The position numbers were made by a program, and so were the translations under genes. The notes under the pieces are model-generated. The model was not told where the DNA came from. It did no database searches and was given only the letters and a program-made list of their open reading frames with translations. From an uncultured Bacteroidales bacterium (GTDB taxonomy: Bacteria; Bacteroidota; Bacteroidia; Bacteroidales; Paludibacteraceae), in NCBI GenBank assembly GCA_900319035.1, contig ONMU01000019.1, positions 1 to 36,542 on the forward strand: a DNA stretch of 36,542 bases, in the 5' to 3' direction. The first letter of the stretch is position 1. Each line of letters opens with the position of its first letter. Below are positions 14,746 through 23,161 of the stretch, piece after piece.

Positions 14746-16395
14746 ATGGCAACAAAACATTATTTATCCTATTTGCAAGAGACGATGCGTTCCCGTTGGA
14801 ACTGTCTCGCATTGAAGGATCTTGACGGCGTCAACTCCTACACCTACGCAGAGCTGGCAGCAGCTATCGAAAAACTGCATGTCACATGGAGTGAAATGGG
14901 AATCAAAGAGGGTGATAAGATCGCTCTCTGTGGTCGTAACTGCGCTAACTGGGGACTTCTGTTCTTGGCGGCAGAGAGTTACAAAGCAGTAGTAGTGAGC
15001 ATCCTGCCGGATTTCACAGCCGATGGTATCTACTCGCTCGTAGATCACTCGGAAGCAGTGCTTCTGTATGTAGGTCCGAACGTGAAGAAAAAGATTGACA
15101 CCAAACAAATGAAGGGACTGAAAGCGACAATCTTCATGGACGACATGACGATCGTGGACGCAGAGGAGAAGACACGCAAAGCCTTTGAGGGAGCAGAAGC
15201 TGCTTACCAAAAAGCATTCCCTAACGGCGTGACGATAGACGATGTACACTATCCGACCGATAACTTCGATGACTTGGCAGTCCTCAACTACACCTCCGGT
15301 TCGACCGGCAACCCGAAAGGCGTGATGCTGACTCATCTGAACCTGAGCGGAAACGTGGATTTTGCTTCGCATCGTATTCCTCATCAGCCGGGAGATACCG
15401 TACTCTCGATGCTGCCTATCGCGCATATGTTCGGACTGATGTTCGAGTTCCTGTATCAGGTATGCGAGGGAGCAGAGACCTATTTCTTGACACAGGCTCC
15501 TACGCCGACCGTGCTGATGAAAGCGTTTGCACAGGTCAAACCGTTCATGATCCTGACCGTGCCTTTGGTTATCGAGAAGATCGTGAAGAAAGGGGTGCTG
15601 CCTAAGATCAGTTCTCCGATGATGAAGGTGCTCTGGAAGACTCCGATCATCAACCGCATCATCCGTGGCAAAGTCAAAGAGGGTCTCGACAAGACCTTTG
15701 GTGGTCAACTCCGTTATCTGATCATCGGTGGTGCTGCCCTCAACGGCGAAGTAGAGCAAGTACTGCATGATATCAAGTTCCAGTACTGCGTAGGTTACGG
15801 AATGACCGAGTGCGCACCGCTTATCAGCTACGAAGATTGGTATCGCTATGCGTTCCACAGCTGCGGTAAAGAGATCCCGCAATGCCATGTGCGCATCGAC
15901 AGCGAAGATCCGTACAAGAAAGACGGTGAGATCCAAGTAAGCGGCATCAACGTGATGAAGGGTTACTATAAGAACGAGGAAGCTACCAAAGCCGCTTTCA
16001 CCGAAGACGGATGGATGCGTACCGGCGACCTCGGTATCCTCGATAAAGACGGAAACATCTACATCCACGGCCGTTCGAAGAACATGATCCTCGGTCCGAG
16101 CGGACAGAATATCTATCCGGAGGAGTTGGAAGACAAACTCAACTCGCAGCCCTGCGTTGCAGAATCGATCGTAGTGGATCGTGACCATAAATTAGTAGCA
16201 CTCGTTTATCCGGACACCACGCCGGACGGCAAGAAACTACTGGGTACCAAGAGTCTGACCCAGCAGATGGAGGAGAACCGTGTTGCGGTGAACAAAGACC
16301 TGCCGCAATACAGCCAGATCAGCTCCATCGAGTTAGTGGCTTCGGAATTCGAGAAAACCCCGAAACGTTCTATTAAACGTTACCTGTACAAATAA
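14746..16395 (+). CDS. AMP-dependent long-chain fatty acid CoA ligase, copy 1
   Basis: A 549-residue adenylate-forming enzyme that activates a carboxylic acid, probably a long-chain fatty acid, with ATP and CoA. It has the AMP-binding P-loop YTSGSTGNPKGVMLTH (about residues 180-195), GYGMTECAPLIS, GWMRTGDLG, and the C-terminal lysine region EKTPKRSIKRYLYK. It is followed 24 nt later by a paralogue of almost equal length with the same C-terminal SIKR(Y/F)LYK ending, so this is a tandem duplication with divergence. It is likely controlled by the TetR protein upstream. The exact substrate chain length is not visible. Confidence 0.92.
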   Translation: MATKHYLSYLQETMRSRWNCLALKDLDGVNSYTYAELAAAIEKLHVTWSEMGIKEGDKIALCGRNCANWGLLFLAAESYKAVVVSILPDFTADGIYSLVDHSEAVLLYVGPNVKKKIDTKQMKGLKATIFMDDMTIVDAEEKTRKAFEGAEAAYQKAFPNGVTIDDVHYPTDNFDDLAVLNYTSGSTGNPKGVMLTHLNLSGNVDFASHRIPHQPGDTVLSMLPIAHMFGLMFEFLYQVCEGAETYFLTQAPTPTVLMKAFAQVKPFMILTVPLVIEKIVKKGVLPKISSPMMKVLWKTPIINRIIRGKVKEGLDKTFGGQLRYLIIGGAALNGEVEQVLHDIKFQYCVGYGMTECAPLISYEDWYRYAFHSCGKEIPQCHVRIDSEDPYKKDGEIQVSGINVMKGYYKNEEATKAAFTEDGWMRTGDLGILDKDGNIYIHGRSKNMILGPSGQNIYPEELEDKLNSQPCVAESIVVDRDHKLVALVYPDTTPDGKKLLGTKSLTQQMEENRVAVNKDLPQYSQISSIELVASEFEKTPKRSIKRYLYK

Positions 16396-16419
16396 TACAG
16401 GCAAGAGGCATTGAACATT

Positions 16420-18060
16420 ATGCAGAATCATTACTTACATTATCTGACGAACGTGATGTCGCACCAATGGAGCGACCCTGCGTTGACGGACTACGGAGAG
16501 GATCACGAGTATTCCTTCGGCGGTTTGGCTGTAGAGATGTTGCGTTTACATACGCTCTTCGAGCAGCTGGGTATCAAACGCGGCGATAAAATCGCCTTGG
16601 CAGGACGTAACTGCGCCAACTGGGCAGTTGCCTATCTTGCAGTAGCTGCCTACGAGGGGGTTGTCGTCTCCATCTTGCAGGATTTCACGGCAGAGGACAT
16701 CGCTCATCTGTTGGATCACTCGGATTCCGAGATGCTGTTCGTCGGTCCCTATGTATGGAAAGAGCTACAGAAACAGACAATGCCTGCCCGACTCAAAGCG
16801 GCTATCTCGCTGGAAGACTGGGAAATACTCTATCATAACGAGAAAACACAAGTGCCTTCCACAGAAGAGTTGGAGGCTGCCTTCAAGACTAAGTATCCGC
16901 ATGGTGTAGAGCCTGAGAATGTACATTTCTCGGCTGATCCGGACGCTCTTGCGCTCATCAACTATACCAGCGGCTCTACCGGTTCGCCTAAAGGCGTCAT
17001 GCTCAACGGACGGGCTATTAGTAACAATATCGAGATAGGTATGAAAATCCTGCCCGTTGATCCGGGTCAGCGTCTGGTGTCCATGCTCCCTCTGGCGCAT
17101 ATGTTCGGTCAGGTATGCGAACTGCTCTACCCGCTTTGCAGCGGAACGCATATCTATTTCCTGACCAAAAGCCCGACGCCCTCTATCCTGCTTAAAGCAC
17201 TCAAGGACGTACAGCCGTACTTGGTAGTGACGGTGCCGTTGGTCATCGAGAAGATATACAAGAAGAACCTCGACCCGATGCTCAGCAAATGGGTCATCCG
17301 TATGTTCTGGCATACTCCTATTATCGGAGCTATCCTCAAGAGCCGCGTGAAGAGCGGACTGAGGAATGCTTTCGGCGGTAAGTTACGGTACTTCATCTGC
17401 GGCGGTGCAGCCATCAACCCTATTGTGGAGAAATGTCTGATGGACATCCATTTCCCGCTGTCTATCGGCTACGGAATGACCGAGTGTGCGCCGCTCATCG
17501 GAGGTAACCCGCCTAAGTACTTCAAGGCTCGTTCAGGCGGTGCACCGGTGATGAATATGGAGGTGAAGATTGACAACCCCAACGAAGCCGGTATCGGTGA
17601 GATCCTCGTCAAAGGCGAGAACGTCATGATGGGTTATTACAAGAACCCAGAAGCTACCAAAGCTGTCTTCACCGAAGACGGATGGATGCGTACCGGTGAC
17701 CTCGGACGTCTGGATAAAAAGAAGAATATCTACATCAAAGGACGTTGCAAGACCATGTTCCTTGGTGCTTCGGGACAGAATATCTACCCCGAGGAGATAG
17801 AGGACAAACTCAATAACCAAGAGGCAGTAGGCGAATCGCTCATTGTAGAGCGCGAAGGTAAACTGATTGCGTTGGTGTTCCCCGATGAGACGCTCACGAA
17901 ACGTATGACCTTAGACGAGATCCAAGCGATTATGAAAGCGAACCTCGAGAAACTGAATCATCTGATTCCGTCCTACAGCAAGGTCTCGAATATCGAGGTA
18001 CAGGACAAGCCGTTTGAGAAAACGCCCAAGAAATCCATCAAGCGTTTCTTGTACAAATGA
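16420..18060 (+). CDS. AMP-dependent long-chain fatty acid CoA ligase, copy 2
   Basis: A 546-residue paralogue of the preceding ligase. It shows YTSGSTGSPKGVMLNG, GYGMTECAPLIGG, GWMRTGDLG and the ending EKTPKKSIKRFLYK. I start at ATG 16420, which aligns with the N-terminus of copy 1 (HYLHYL versus HYLSYL) and follows an AAGAGG element; the open frame extends to a TTG three codons earlier. Both copies keep all motifs, so they have probably split substrates or expression rather than one being dead. The stop TGA lies in a CAAATGA heptad that continues into the next gene's start. Confidence 0.92.
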   Translation: MQNHYLHYLTNVMSHQWSDPALTDYGEDHEYSFGGLAVEMLRLHTLFEQLGIKRGDKIALAGRNCANWAVAYLAVAAYEGVVVSILQDFTAEDIAHLLDHSDSEMLFVGPYVWKELQKQTMPARLKAAISLEDWEILYHNEKTQVPSTEELEAAFKTKYPHGVEPENVHFSADPDALALINYTSGSTGSPKGVMLNGRAISNNIEIGMKILPVDPGQRLVSMLPLAHMFGQVCELLYPLCSGTHIYFLTKSPTPSILLKALKDVQPYLVVTVPLVIEKIYKKNLDPMLSKWVIRMFWHTPIIGAILKSRVKSGLRNAFGGKLRYFICGGAAINPIVEKCLMDIHFPLSIGYGMTECAPLIGGNPPKYFKARSGGAPVMNMEVKIDNPNEAGIGEILVKGENVMMGYYKNPEATKAVFTEDGWMRTGDLGRLDKKKNIYIKGRCKTMFLGASGQNIYPEEIEDKLNNQEAVGESLIVEREGKLIALVFPDETLTKRMTLDEIQAIMKANLEKLNHLIPSYSKVSNIEVQDKPFEKTPKKSIKRFLYK

Positions 18061-18074
18061 CAAATAACCAATGA
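18054..18074. repeat. Three heptads linking ligase stop and transporter start
   Basis: Units CAAATGA, CAAATAA, CCAATGA; the first ends with the ligase stop and the third contains the transporter ATG (18071-18073). Same ACAAATG/ACCAATG word family as pepT and the patatin start. Confidence 0.72.
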
Positions 18075-18985
18075 CTTGGGTTCTTTTAGCCTTTGTTTCT
18101 TCGCTCTGTCTGGGGTTTTACGACATCAGCAAGAAAATAGCGCTGCGTGACAACTCTGTCGTGGATGTCTTGACAGCAAGTATTGTGATTTCTTCCGCAA
18201 TACTTGCTTTTCCTTTGCTTCTCTCGCGTTTGGCTCCGGAGATAGCTGCGGATAGTTTTTACTATGTCCCGCAGTTAGACCTGCGTGGTCATCTGCTGAC
18301 GATCGTCAAATCAGGCATTGTGCTTAGTTCTTGGATATGCGCGTATCTGGCACTCAAACATCTGCCTATTTCGGTCGTGAGTCCTTGGCAGGCGACCCGA
18401 CCGATGTGGACGCTCATTGGCGCTCTACTGATCTTTGGCGAAAGGCTTAACGGCTGGCAATGGGTCGGCTTCATACTCGCTATCGGCAGTATTTTTGCGT
18501 TCTCTATCGGGCAACATAGGAGAAACAAACTCAGCAAGAACAAACAGGACAAGCGGTACTACATCGCCTTGGCGTTGGCTATTCTCATCGGCGCTGCTTC
18601 CGGTCTGTACGACAAATACATGATGCGGCAGTTCCATCACAATGCCGTACAGGTCTATTACACCTTCTATCAGGCGATTATGATGCTTATCGTTTGGACA
18701 ATAGACCGCTACGCTAAAGGACGAAAGACCATCGACCTACGACCATCGACCATCGTCCCAATAGTCCTCATCTCTGTTTTCTTGGTCATCTCCGATAATG
18801 TGTATATGTTAGCGCTGCAAGATCCGGATTCGATGATAGCCGTGGTCTCCACGATCCGCAGAGGTGGTACGGTCATCGGCTTTGCGTACGGACTGATTTT
18901 CCTCAAAGAGCCTGACCCGTGGAAGAAGCTCCTCGCCATGTGCGGTATTCTTGCCGGTCTGGTCTGCCTCGCTATCGGCACCTAA
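18071..18985 (+). CDS. EamA/DMT-family membrane transporter
   Basis: A 304-residue protein with about ten hydrophobic helices in two EamA-like halves (VLLAFVSSLCLGFYDISKK at the start; ALAILIGAASGLYDKYMM opening the second half). It ends in a typical GILAGLVCLAIGT helix. DMT-family members export or import small metabolites; the substrate is unknown. A loop between helices (about residues 220-229, KTIDLRPSTI) is encoded by a four-heptad repeat. The start is close behind the acyl-CoA ligase stop, so it is probably co-transcribed. An AT-rich stretch with weak TTAAG inverted repeats follows, without a clear terminator. Confidence 0.85.
   Translation: MTWVLLAFVSSLCLGFYDISKKIALRDNSVVDVLTASIVISSAILAFPLLLSRLAPEIAADSFYYVPQLDLRGHLLTIVKSGIVLSSWICAYLALKHLPISVVSPWQATRPMWTLIGALLIFGERLNGWQWVGFILAIGSIFAFSIGQHRRNKLSKNKQDKRYYIALALAILIGAASGLYDKYMMRQFHHNAVQVYYTFYQAIMMLIVWTIDRYAKGRKTIDLRPSTIVPIVLISVFLVISDNVYMLALQDPDSMIAVVSTIRRGGTVIGFAYGLIFLKEPDPWKKLLAMCGILAGLVCLAIGT
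18728..18755. repeat. Four heptads inside the transporter gene
   Basis: Units ACCATCG, ACCTACG, ACCATCG, ACCATCG, in frame in a loop region between predicted membrane helices. Related to the ACCAACG words at other loci. Confidence 0.8.
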
Positions 18986-19028
18986 GAAATATTAAGAAAA
19001 TCTTAAGCTTTCTTTAAGAAACTTTACG

Positions 19029-19036
19029 TACCTTTA
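19029..19036 (+). promoter_or_regulatory. Possible weak promoter -7 box upstream of DUF4491
   Basis: TACCTTTA resembles the -7 box, but no TTTG lies at the proper distance upstream. It would serve the 26-residue ORF and the DUF4491 gene. Confidence 0.35.
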
Positions 19037-19062
19037 CGCGCTTTTCACTAAAATATATAACA

Positions 19063-19143
19063 ATGAAAACAAACGTATTATTCCATGCTGCTAACCTCGT
19101 GATAGCAGCCTGCAACATCACTAAAAAGGAGGTAAGAAAATGA
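19063..19143 (+). CDS. Small ORF (26 residues) coupled to the DUF4491 gene
   Basis: An ATG-initiated frame encoding 26 residues, ending KKEVRK. Its stop TGA (19141-19143) overlaps the ATG of the next gene (19140). The codons for KKE include AAAAAGGAGG, a strong Shine-Dalgarno sequence that is uncommon in Bacteroidota and lies 8 nt before the DUF4491 start. It may be a leader peptide or only the ribosome-binding region of the next gene. No family recognised. Confidence 0.4.
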   Translation: MKTNVLFHAANLVIAACNITKKEVRK

Positions 19144-19433
19144 ATTTTACAGGAATCATCATTGGAGCTTCTGTGTTCCTGATGATAGGATTTTTTCATC
19201 CTATTGTCATCAAGGCGGAGTATTGGTTTGGTACAGGCTGCTGGCCTGCTTTTGCACTCGTAGGAGCCGGTACGTTAGCCGCCTCTTTGCTGGTCGCCGA
19301 CACGATCGTTTCTACCCTACTGGGTGCGTTCGCGTTCTCTTGCTTCTGGTCGATACTCGAACTCTTCCAACAGAAAAAAAGAGTGGAGAAAGGATGGTTT
19401 CCGGCTAATCCGAAGCGAAAAAAAGTACAATAA
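19140..19433 (+). CDS. DUF4491 family membrane protein
   Basis: A 97-residue protein with three predicted membrane helices and the DUF4491 pattern: FTGIIIGASVFLMIGFFHP at the start, KAEYWFG, a cysteine-tryptophan pair, and the C-terminal ELFQQKKRVEKGWFPANPKR. The family is common in Bacteroidota and has no known function. The strong AAGGAGG upstream supports this start. It is followed by an independent promoter for the next gene. Confidence 0.85.
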   Translation: MNFTGIIIGASVFLMIGFFHPIVIKAEYWFGTGCWPAFALVGAGTLAASLLVADTIVSTLLGAFAFSCFWSILELFQQKKRVEKGWFPANPKRKKVQ

Positions 19434-19456
19434 AGTGGAAAAAAATGGCATGTGGA

Positions 19457-19488
19457 CTTGCATATGTCATTTTTTTATTGTATCTTTG
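19457..19488 (+). promoter_or_regulatory. Promoter for the YtxH-like/holin-like pair
   Basis: CTTG (19457-19460), 20 nt, TATCTTTG (19481-19488), then GCAGCC, 27 nt before the ATG at 19515. Confidence 0.78.
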
Positions 19489-19514
19489 CAGCCGTAAACC
19501 AAAAACACATTGTT

Positions 19515-19739
19515 ATGAACAACTTTTTCAAAGACGCCGCTCTGTTTATCGGCGGAGCACTCGTAGGCGCTGCAGCCGCTTTGCTTTTCACTACGGAGAA
19601 AGGAAAAGAAGTACGCAGCCAGATTGCAGACCTCGCTAACGAGGCAGCAGAACGCGCACAGGATTACTGCGAGCAAGTAAAAGACAAATGGGCAGAAGTG
19701 ACTGCCGAAAAAGCTGAACCGGCGAAAAAGGAGGCTTGA
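19515..19739 (+). CDS. YtxH-like small membrane protein
   Basis: A 74-residue protein with one N-terminal glycine/alanine-rich membrane helix (FIGGALVGAAAALLF), the motif TTEKGKEVRSQI typical of YtxH-domain proteins, and a charged amphipathic tail ending in EKAEPAKKEA. YtxH-like proteins are general-stress envelope proteins of unclear role. Start is ATG 19515 because the longer frame (from 19452) crosses the promoter. The next gene starts 2 nt after its stop, so the two form an operon. Confidence 0.8.
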   Translation: MNNFFKDAALFIGGALVGAAAALLFTTEKGKEVRSQIADLANEAAERAQDYCEQVKDKWAEVTAEKAEPAKKEA

Positions 19740-19740
19740 C

Positions 19741-20232
19741 ATGCAAAACGATTCCTTCGACCAATTCAAAACCGAGCTTACCGAGTATGGTTCTGCCCTC
19801 TCAAAGGCAGGTAAGCTGCGTATGGTCTCCATCATCAGCCGTTTGTTGGGACTGTTCCTGCTGATCCTGAGTCTCGTGCTGCTGGTCTTCGCTATACTCT
19901 CTTTCGGAGCTGTGGCTATCATCCATGCGCTCTCGAACCATATGCCTATCTGGGCAGCGGCACTCATCATGGGAGCGCTCTATTTCCTGCTCATTGTGAT
20001 CACTATCTCCTGCCGCAAGCAGCTCTTCATTCATCCTTTCATCCGCCTGTTGACGGCTGAGATCAAGACGGAGGAAGAGTTAGAGAAAAAGACCATTGAG
20101 GCGGATTATCAAGTGGATCTGCGCCGTATGCGGATTGAGACGCAAGTAGAGAACGCTACTCGTGAGTTCACGTTCTACACCAAACTCGTGTACCGTGTAT
20201 GGAATTTCATCACCGGCAAATTCCGTAAATAA
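19741..20232 (+). CDS. Holin-X/DUF1469-like membrane protein
   Basis: A 163-residue protein with two strong membrane helices (about residues 33-56 and 70-90) and a long charged helical C-terminus, the layout of the phage-holin-like family Phage_holin_3_6. Despite the family name these are usually chromosomal and pair with YtxH-like proteins, as here. No lysis genes are nearby, so a phage role is unlikely. A strong bidirectional terminator follows. Confidence 0.75.
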   Translation: MQNDSFDQFKTELTEYGSALSKAGKLRMVSIISRLLGLFLLILSLVLLVFAILSFGAVAIIHALSNHMPIWAAALIMGALYFLLIVITISCRKQLFIHPFIRLLTAEIKTEEELEKKTIEADYQVDLRRMRIETQVENATREFTFYTKLVYRVWNFITGKFRK

Positions 20233-20250
20233 AGAGTACATCATCCACCA

Positions 20251-20278
20251 AAAAGCGGAGCTTTCGGGCTCCGCTTTT
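20251..20278. terminator. Bidirectional intrinsic terminator
   Basis: An 11-bp perfect stem (20251-20261 with 20268-20278) with a 6-nt loop. The arms are A-rich outside and GC-rich inside, giving a T-run on either strand. It lies between the convergent holin-like and hppA genes. Confidence 0.88.
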
Positions 20279-20295
20279 CATTTTTAATTTTTAAT

Positions 20296-22506
20296 TTACA
20301 GCAGGTGATACGTCACCGTCAAACCTGCCATCACGATGGACACCATGGACATCAGTTTGATGAGGATATTGAGACTCGGTCCCGACGTGTCTTTGAACGG
20401 ATCACCTACGGTGTCGCCTACGACGGTTGCCTTATGGCAGTCACTACCCTTGCCTCCGAAATGACCTTCCTCCACGTATTTCTTGGCGTTATCCCATGCG
20501 CCGCCGGCATTTGCCATGAAGACTGCCAGTACAAAGCCGGTTGCCAGACCGCCGATGAGCAGACCCAAGACACCTGCTACGCCGAGTATCAGACCGGTGA
20601 TGATCGGTACGATGATCGCCAAGATAGACGGCAGTAACATCTCATGCTGCGCACCCTTGGTGGAGATAGCTACACAACGAGCGTAGTCCGGATCAGCCTT
20701 GCCTTCGAGGATGCCCTTGATCGTCCGGAACTGACGGCGAACCTCCTCCACCATGTGTTGTGCAGCGCGTCCTACGGCATTCATCGTCAGACCGCAGAAC
20801 AGGAACGCCATCATCGAGCCGATGAAGATACCTACCAACACCACGGGGTTCATCAGATTCACATTATAGGCGTCCATGAAATCCACAAGTGTTGCTTTCG
20901 CTGCCTCTACTCCGTTCGGCAATGCTTCGCCGGTACGGATGAGCGCTATCTTGATCTCCTCTACATACGAAGCCAAGAGCGCCAACGCCGTCAGAGCCGC
21001 CGAACCGATAGCAAAACCCTTGCCGGTAGCAGCTGTCGTGTTGCCTAAAGCATCGAGTGCGTCTGTACGCTGACGAACCTCAGCAGGCAGACCCGACATC
21101 TCCGCGTTACCGCCTGCGTTATCCGCAATCGGACCATACGCATCGGTCGCCAAGGTGATGCCTAAAGTCGAAAGCATACCCACTGCTGCTATACCGATGC
21201 CGTACAGACCCATACTCAGGTTAGCGGCACTGAACTCCACATGGAAACCGTTCGCACAGAGGTACGCTAAGATGATCGCTACGCCTACTGTGATCACCGG
21301 AATAGCCGTCGAGAGCATACCCAAACCCAGACCGCTGATGATCACGGTCGCAGGACCTGTCTGGCTACTCTCGCTCACTTTCTGGGTCGGCAGATAGGAT
21401 TGCGAGGTGTAGTATTCCGTGGACTGTCCGATGATGATACCGGCTACCAGACCTACCACTACGGAGAGGCTCACCTGCCACCATTGGGCAGTCTCTGTGC
21501 CAAAGAGCCAAGCGAAGATACCAAACGTCACAGCAGCGATAAGCACAGCAGCCGTGTTCGTACCGATAGACAGCGCATGGAGAAGCTCCTTCATCCCTGC
21601 GCCCTCTTTGGTCTTCACCAGATAGATACCTATGATACTGAGCAGTACACCGCAAGCGGCTATCATCGACGGTGCCAACACCGCTTTGAGTTGCATTCCT
21701 TCTACTGCCGAAGAAGCGAACGCCGAAGCGCCCAGAGCCATCGTAGCCAAGATCGAACCGGCGTAACTCTCATACAAATCGGCTCCCATACCGGCTACGT
21801 CACCTACGTTATCGCCCACATTGTCAGCGATGGTAGCGGGGTTACGCGGATCATCCTCAGGGATGTTGTACTCAGTCTTACCCACGAGGTCAGCGCCTAC
21901 ATCCGCAGCCTTGGTGTATATACCTCCGCCCACACGGGCAAACAGCGCCTGCGTCGAAGCACCCATACCGAACGTCAGCATGGTCGTCGTGATAGTAATA
22001 AGGTCTGCGTCCGCGCCTACCCACGCGAGGAGACCTGTCTTCTGCAGTACCAAGAACCAGCCTGCGATGTCCAGCAACGCCAAACCGACAACCGTCAGAC
22101 CCATCACAGCACCCGAACGGAAAGCCACTTGCAGACCGGCATTCAGACTCTGACGAGCAGCATTGGCTGTACGAGCAGAAGCATACGTCGCCGTCTTCAT
22201 GCCAAAGAAACCTGCCAAACCGGAGAAGAAACCACCGGTCAGGAACGCAAACCAGACGATACCGTTCTGTAGGTTGAAATAAGCCATTATGGCAAAAACT
22301 ACTGCCAGCACTACAAAGACGATTGTCACCACTTTGTACTGTTGTTTGAGATACGCCATCGCACCCTTACGAACGTGCGAAGCGATGGTCTTCATCAGCT
22401 CGGTGCCTTCATCTTTCCCCAACATGTTGCGGTAGAAATAGTACGCAAAACCGAGTGCCAAGACCGATGCCGCCAATACGACATACATCAGAATTGTTAA
22501 ATCCAT
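20296..22506 (-). CDS. hppA: Membrane-bound ion-translocating pyrophosphatase, K+-dependent type
   Basis: A 736-residue multi-helix protein that couples pyrophosphate hydrolysis to pumping of Na+ and/or H+ across the inner membrane. It has the signature [21 protein letters not shown] followed by [22 protein letters not shown], the acidic C-terminal [20 protein letters not shown], and [16 protein letters not shown]. In that last motif, Ala at the position occupied by Lys in K+-independent enzymes indicates the K+-dependent class, many members of which pump Na+. The gene is monocistronic with its own promoter and terminator. The ion specificity is inference from subtype. Confidence 0.95.
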   Translation of the reverse strand: MDLTILMYVVLAASVLALGFAYYFYRNMLGKDEGTELMKTIASHVRKGAMAYLKQQYKVVTIVFVVLAVVFAIMAYFNLQNGIVWFAFLTGGFFSGLAGFFGMKTATYASARTANAARQSLNAGLQVAFRSGAVMGLTVVGLALLDIAGWFLVLQKTGLLAWVGADADLITITTTMLTFGMGASTQALFARVGGGIYTKAADVGADLVGKTEYNIPEDDPRNPATIADNVGDNVGDVAGMGADLYESYAGSILATMALGASAFASSAVEGMQLKAVLAPSMIAACGVLLSIIGIYLVKTKEGAGMKELLHALSIGTNTAAVLIAAVTFGIFAWLFGTETAQWWQVSLSVVVGLVAGIIIGQSTEYYTSQSYLPTQKVSESSQTGPATVIISGLGLGMLSTAIPVITVGVAIILAYLCANGFHVEFSAANLSMGLYGIGIAAVGMLSTLGITLATDAYGPIADNAGGNAEMSGLPAEVRQRTDALDALGNTTAATGKGFAIGSAALTALALLASYVEEIKIALIRTGEALPNGVEAAKATLVDFMDAYNVNLMNPVVLVGIFIGSMMAFLFCGLTMNAVGRAAQHMVEEVRRQFRTIKGILEGKADPDYARCVAISTKGAQHEMLLPSILAIIVPIITGLILGVAGVLGLLIGGLATGFVLAVFMANAGGAWDNAKKYVEEGHFGGKGSDCHKATVVGDTVGDPFKDTSGPSLNILIKLMSMVSIVMAGLTVTYHLL

Positions 22507-22566
22507 AGAATTGTGTTTTTTAAAGTATTAGTTAATGTTTGTGTGTGTTTCAAACCTTTGCGGCTG

Positions 22567-22598
22567 CAAAGGTACTGCTTTTTCCGCATATATGCAAG
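22567..22598 (-). promoter_or_regulatory. Promoter for hppA
   Basis: Minus strand CTTG (22598-22595), 20 nt, TACCTTTG (22574-22567), then GCAGCCGC; leader of about 55 nt to the ATG at 22506. Confidence 0.85.
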
Positions 22599-22667
22599 AA
22601 AAAAACGATTTTTTTTGAGAATAATAGTGTTTTTAGCCCAAAGCTCGTCATAAAAAGTGCAAATAAA

Positions 22668-22699
22668 TTTGCATATATCAGAAAAAAGTTGTACCTTTG
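22668..22699 (+). promoter_or_regulatory. Promoter for two small ORFs
   Basis: TTTG (22668-22671), 20 nt, TACCTTTG (22692-22699), then GCAGCC; ATG of the first small ORF follows at 22727. The flanking stretch closely resembles the promoter at 25202-25233. Confidence 0.82.
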
Positions 22700-22726
22700 C
22701 AGCCGAAAAGTAAAAATTAACTTATT

Positions 22727-22858
22727 ATGGGAACGTTATTAAGTAATAATTCAAAGGAGCCAAAAACCAAAAAAGGCAATCGTTTGTATGAGTTTCGACG
22801 CGTACAGAGCGAGGAGTTGAAGCAATATCGTATACCTGTATATGGTTATTTAGCATAA
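22727..22858 (+). CDS. Hypothetical small protein (43 residues)
   Basis: An ATG-started, promoter-driven frame encoding 43 residues: a Lys-rich N-terminus (NSKEPKTKKGNRLYEFRR) and an aromatic C-terminus ending YGYLA. No family recognised. Its TAA stop overlaps the ATG of a second small frame (TAATG). It could be a genuine small protein or the decayed 5' part of a lost gene; the good promoter favours expression of some product. Confidence 0.45.
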   Translation: MGTLLSNNSKEPKTKKGNRLYEFRRVQSEELKQYRIPVYGYLA

Positions 22859-22944
22859 TGCTTCCTCACTATCCTTATACTTTCCCCGACTTAATCAAAG
22901 AAATAAGCACCTATTTCTCAGACAATTATACAGACTTCGACTAA
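22858..22944 (+). CDS. Hypothetical small ORF (28 residues), coupled to the previous one
   Basis: Starts at the ATG within TAATG and encodes 28 residues rich in aromatic and acidic residues, ending DNYTDFD. No family is recognised. An interrupted palindrome (22987-23008) and an intrinsic terminator (23032-23059) follow. Low confidence that it is translated. Confidence 0.3.
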   Translation: MLPHYPYTFPDLIKEISTYFSDNYTDFD

Positions 22945-22986
22945 AAAATTAAGACAAAACAGCCTATGGCATAAGATAATCACAAT

Positions 22987-23008
22987 ATATGTGACGCGTC
23001 GCACATAT
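22987..23008. repeat. Interrupted palindrome after the small ORFs
   Basis: ATATGTG (22987-22993) and CACATAT (23002-23008) pair around a GC-rich core ACGCGTCG. Could be an operator or an RNA hairpin. Confidence 0.5.
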
Positions 23009-23031
23009 TTGAAGTAACATAAATTCATTAA

Positions 23032-23059
23032 ATCTGCATCCCAAGTGCAGATTTTTTTG
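23032..23059 (+). terminator. Intrinsic terminator after the small ORFs
   Basis: ATCTGCA (23032-23038), 7-nt loop, TGCAGAT (23046-23052) then seven T. The 3' half is part of the direct repeat copied at 25158-25215. Confidence 0.8.
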
Positions 23060-23099
23060 TGGATGTTGAAAAAAGGAGAGATTTATTTGCATATATCAG
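23043..23099. repeat. Direct repeat, left copy (57 bp)
   Basis: Nearly identical to 25158-25215 (one T-run indel and one substitution over 58 positions). The two copies bracket about 2.06 kb containing the repeat protein, the frameshifted gene and the RhuM-Fic gene. The left copy retains the TTTGCATATATCAG -33 region but its -7 box is lost. Confidence 0.85.
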
Positions 23100-23161
23100 G
23101 GAAAGTAAATACTTAAAACCATAGTGCGCCAGTGTTGGAATAACATGGGCTAAAAATCCAA

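Noticed and set aside
14764-16188. 474-codon open frame on the minus strand
   Set aside because: It is the exact antisense shadow of the first acyl-CoA ligase, which has all family motifs; the antisense protein is Cys/His-rich with no family features.
19741-20232. Prophage lysis module based on the holin-like gene
   Set aside because: No endolysin or structural phage genes are near; the family is usually chromosomal and here pairs with a YtxH-like protein.
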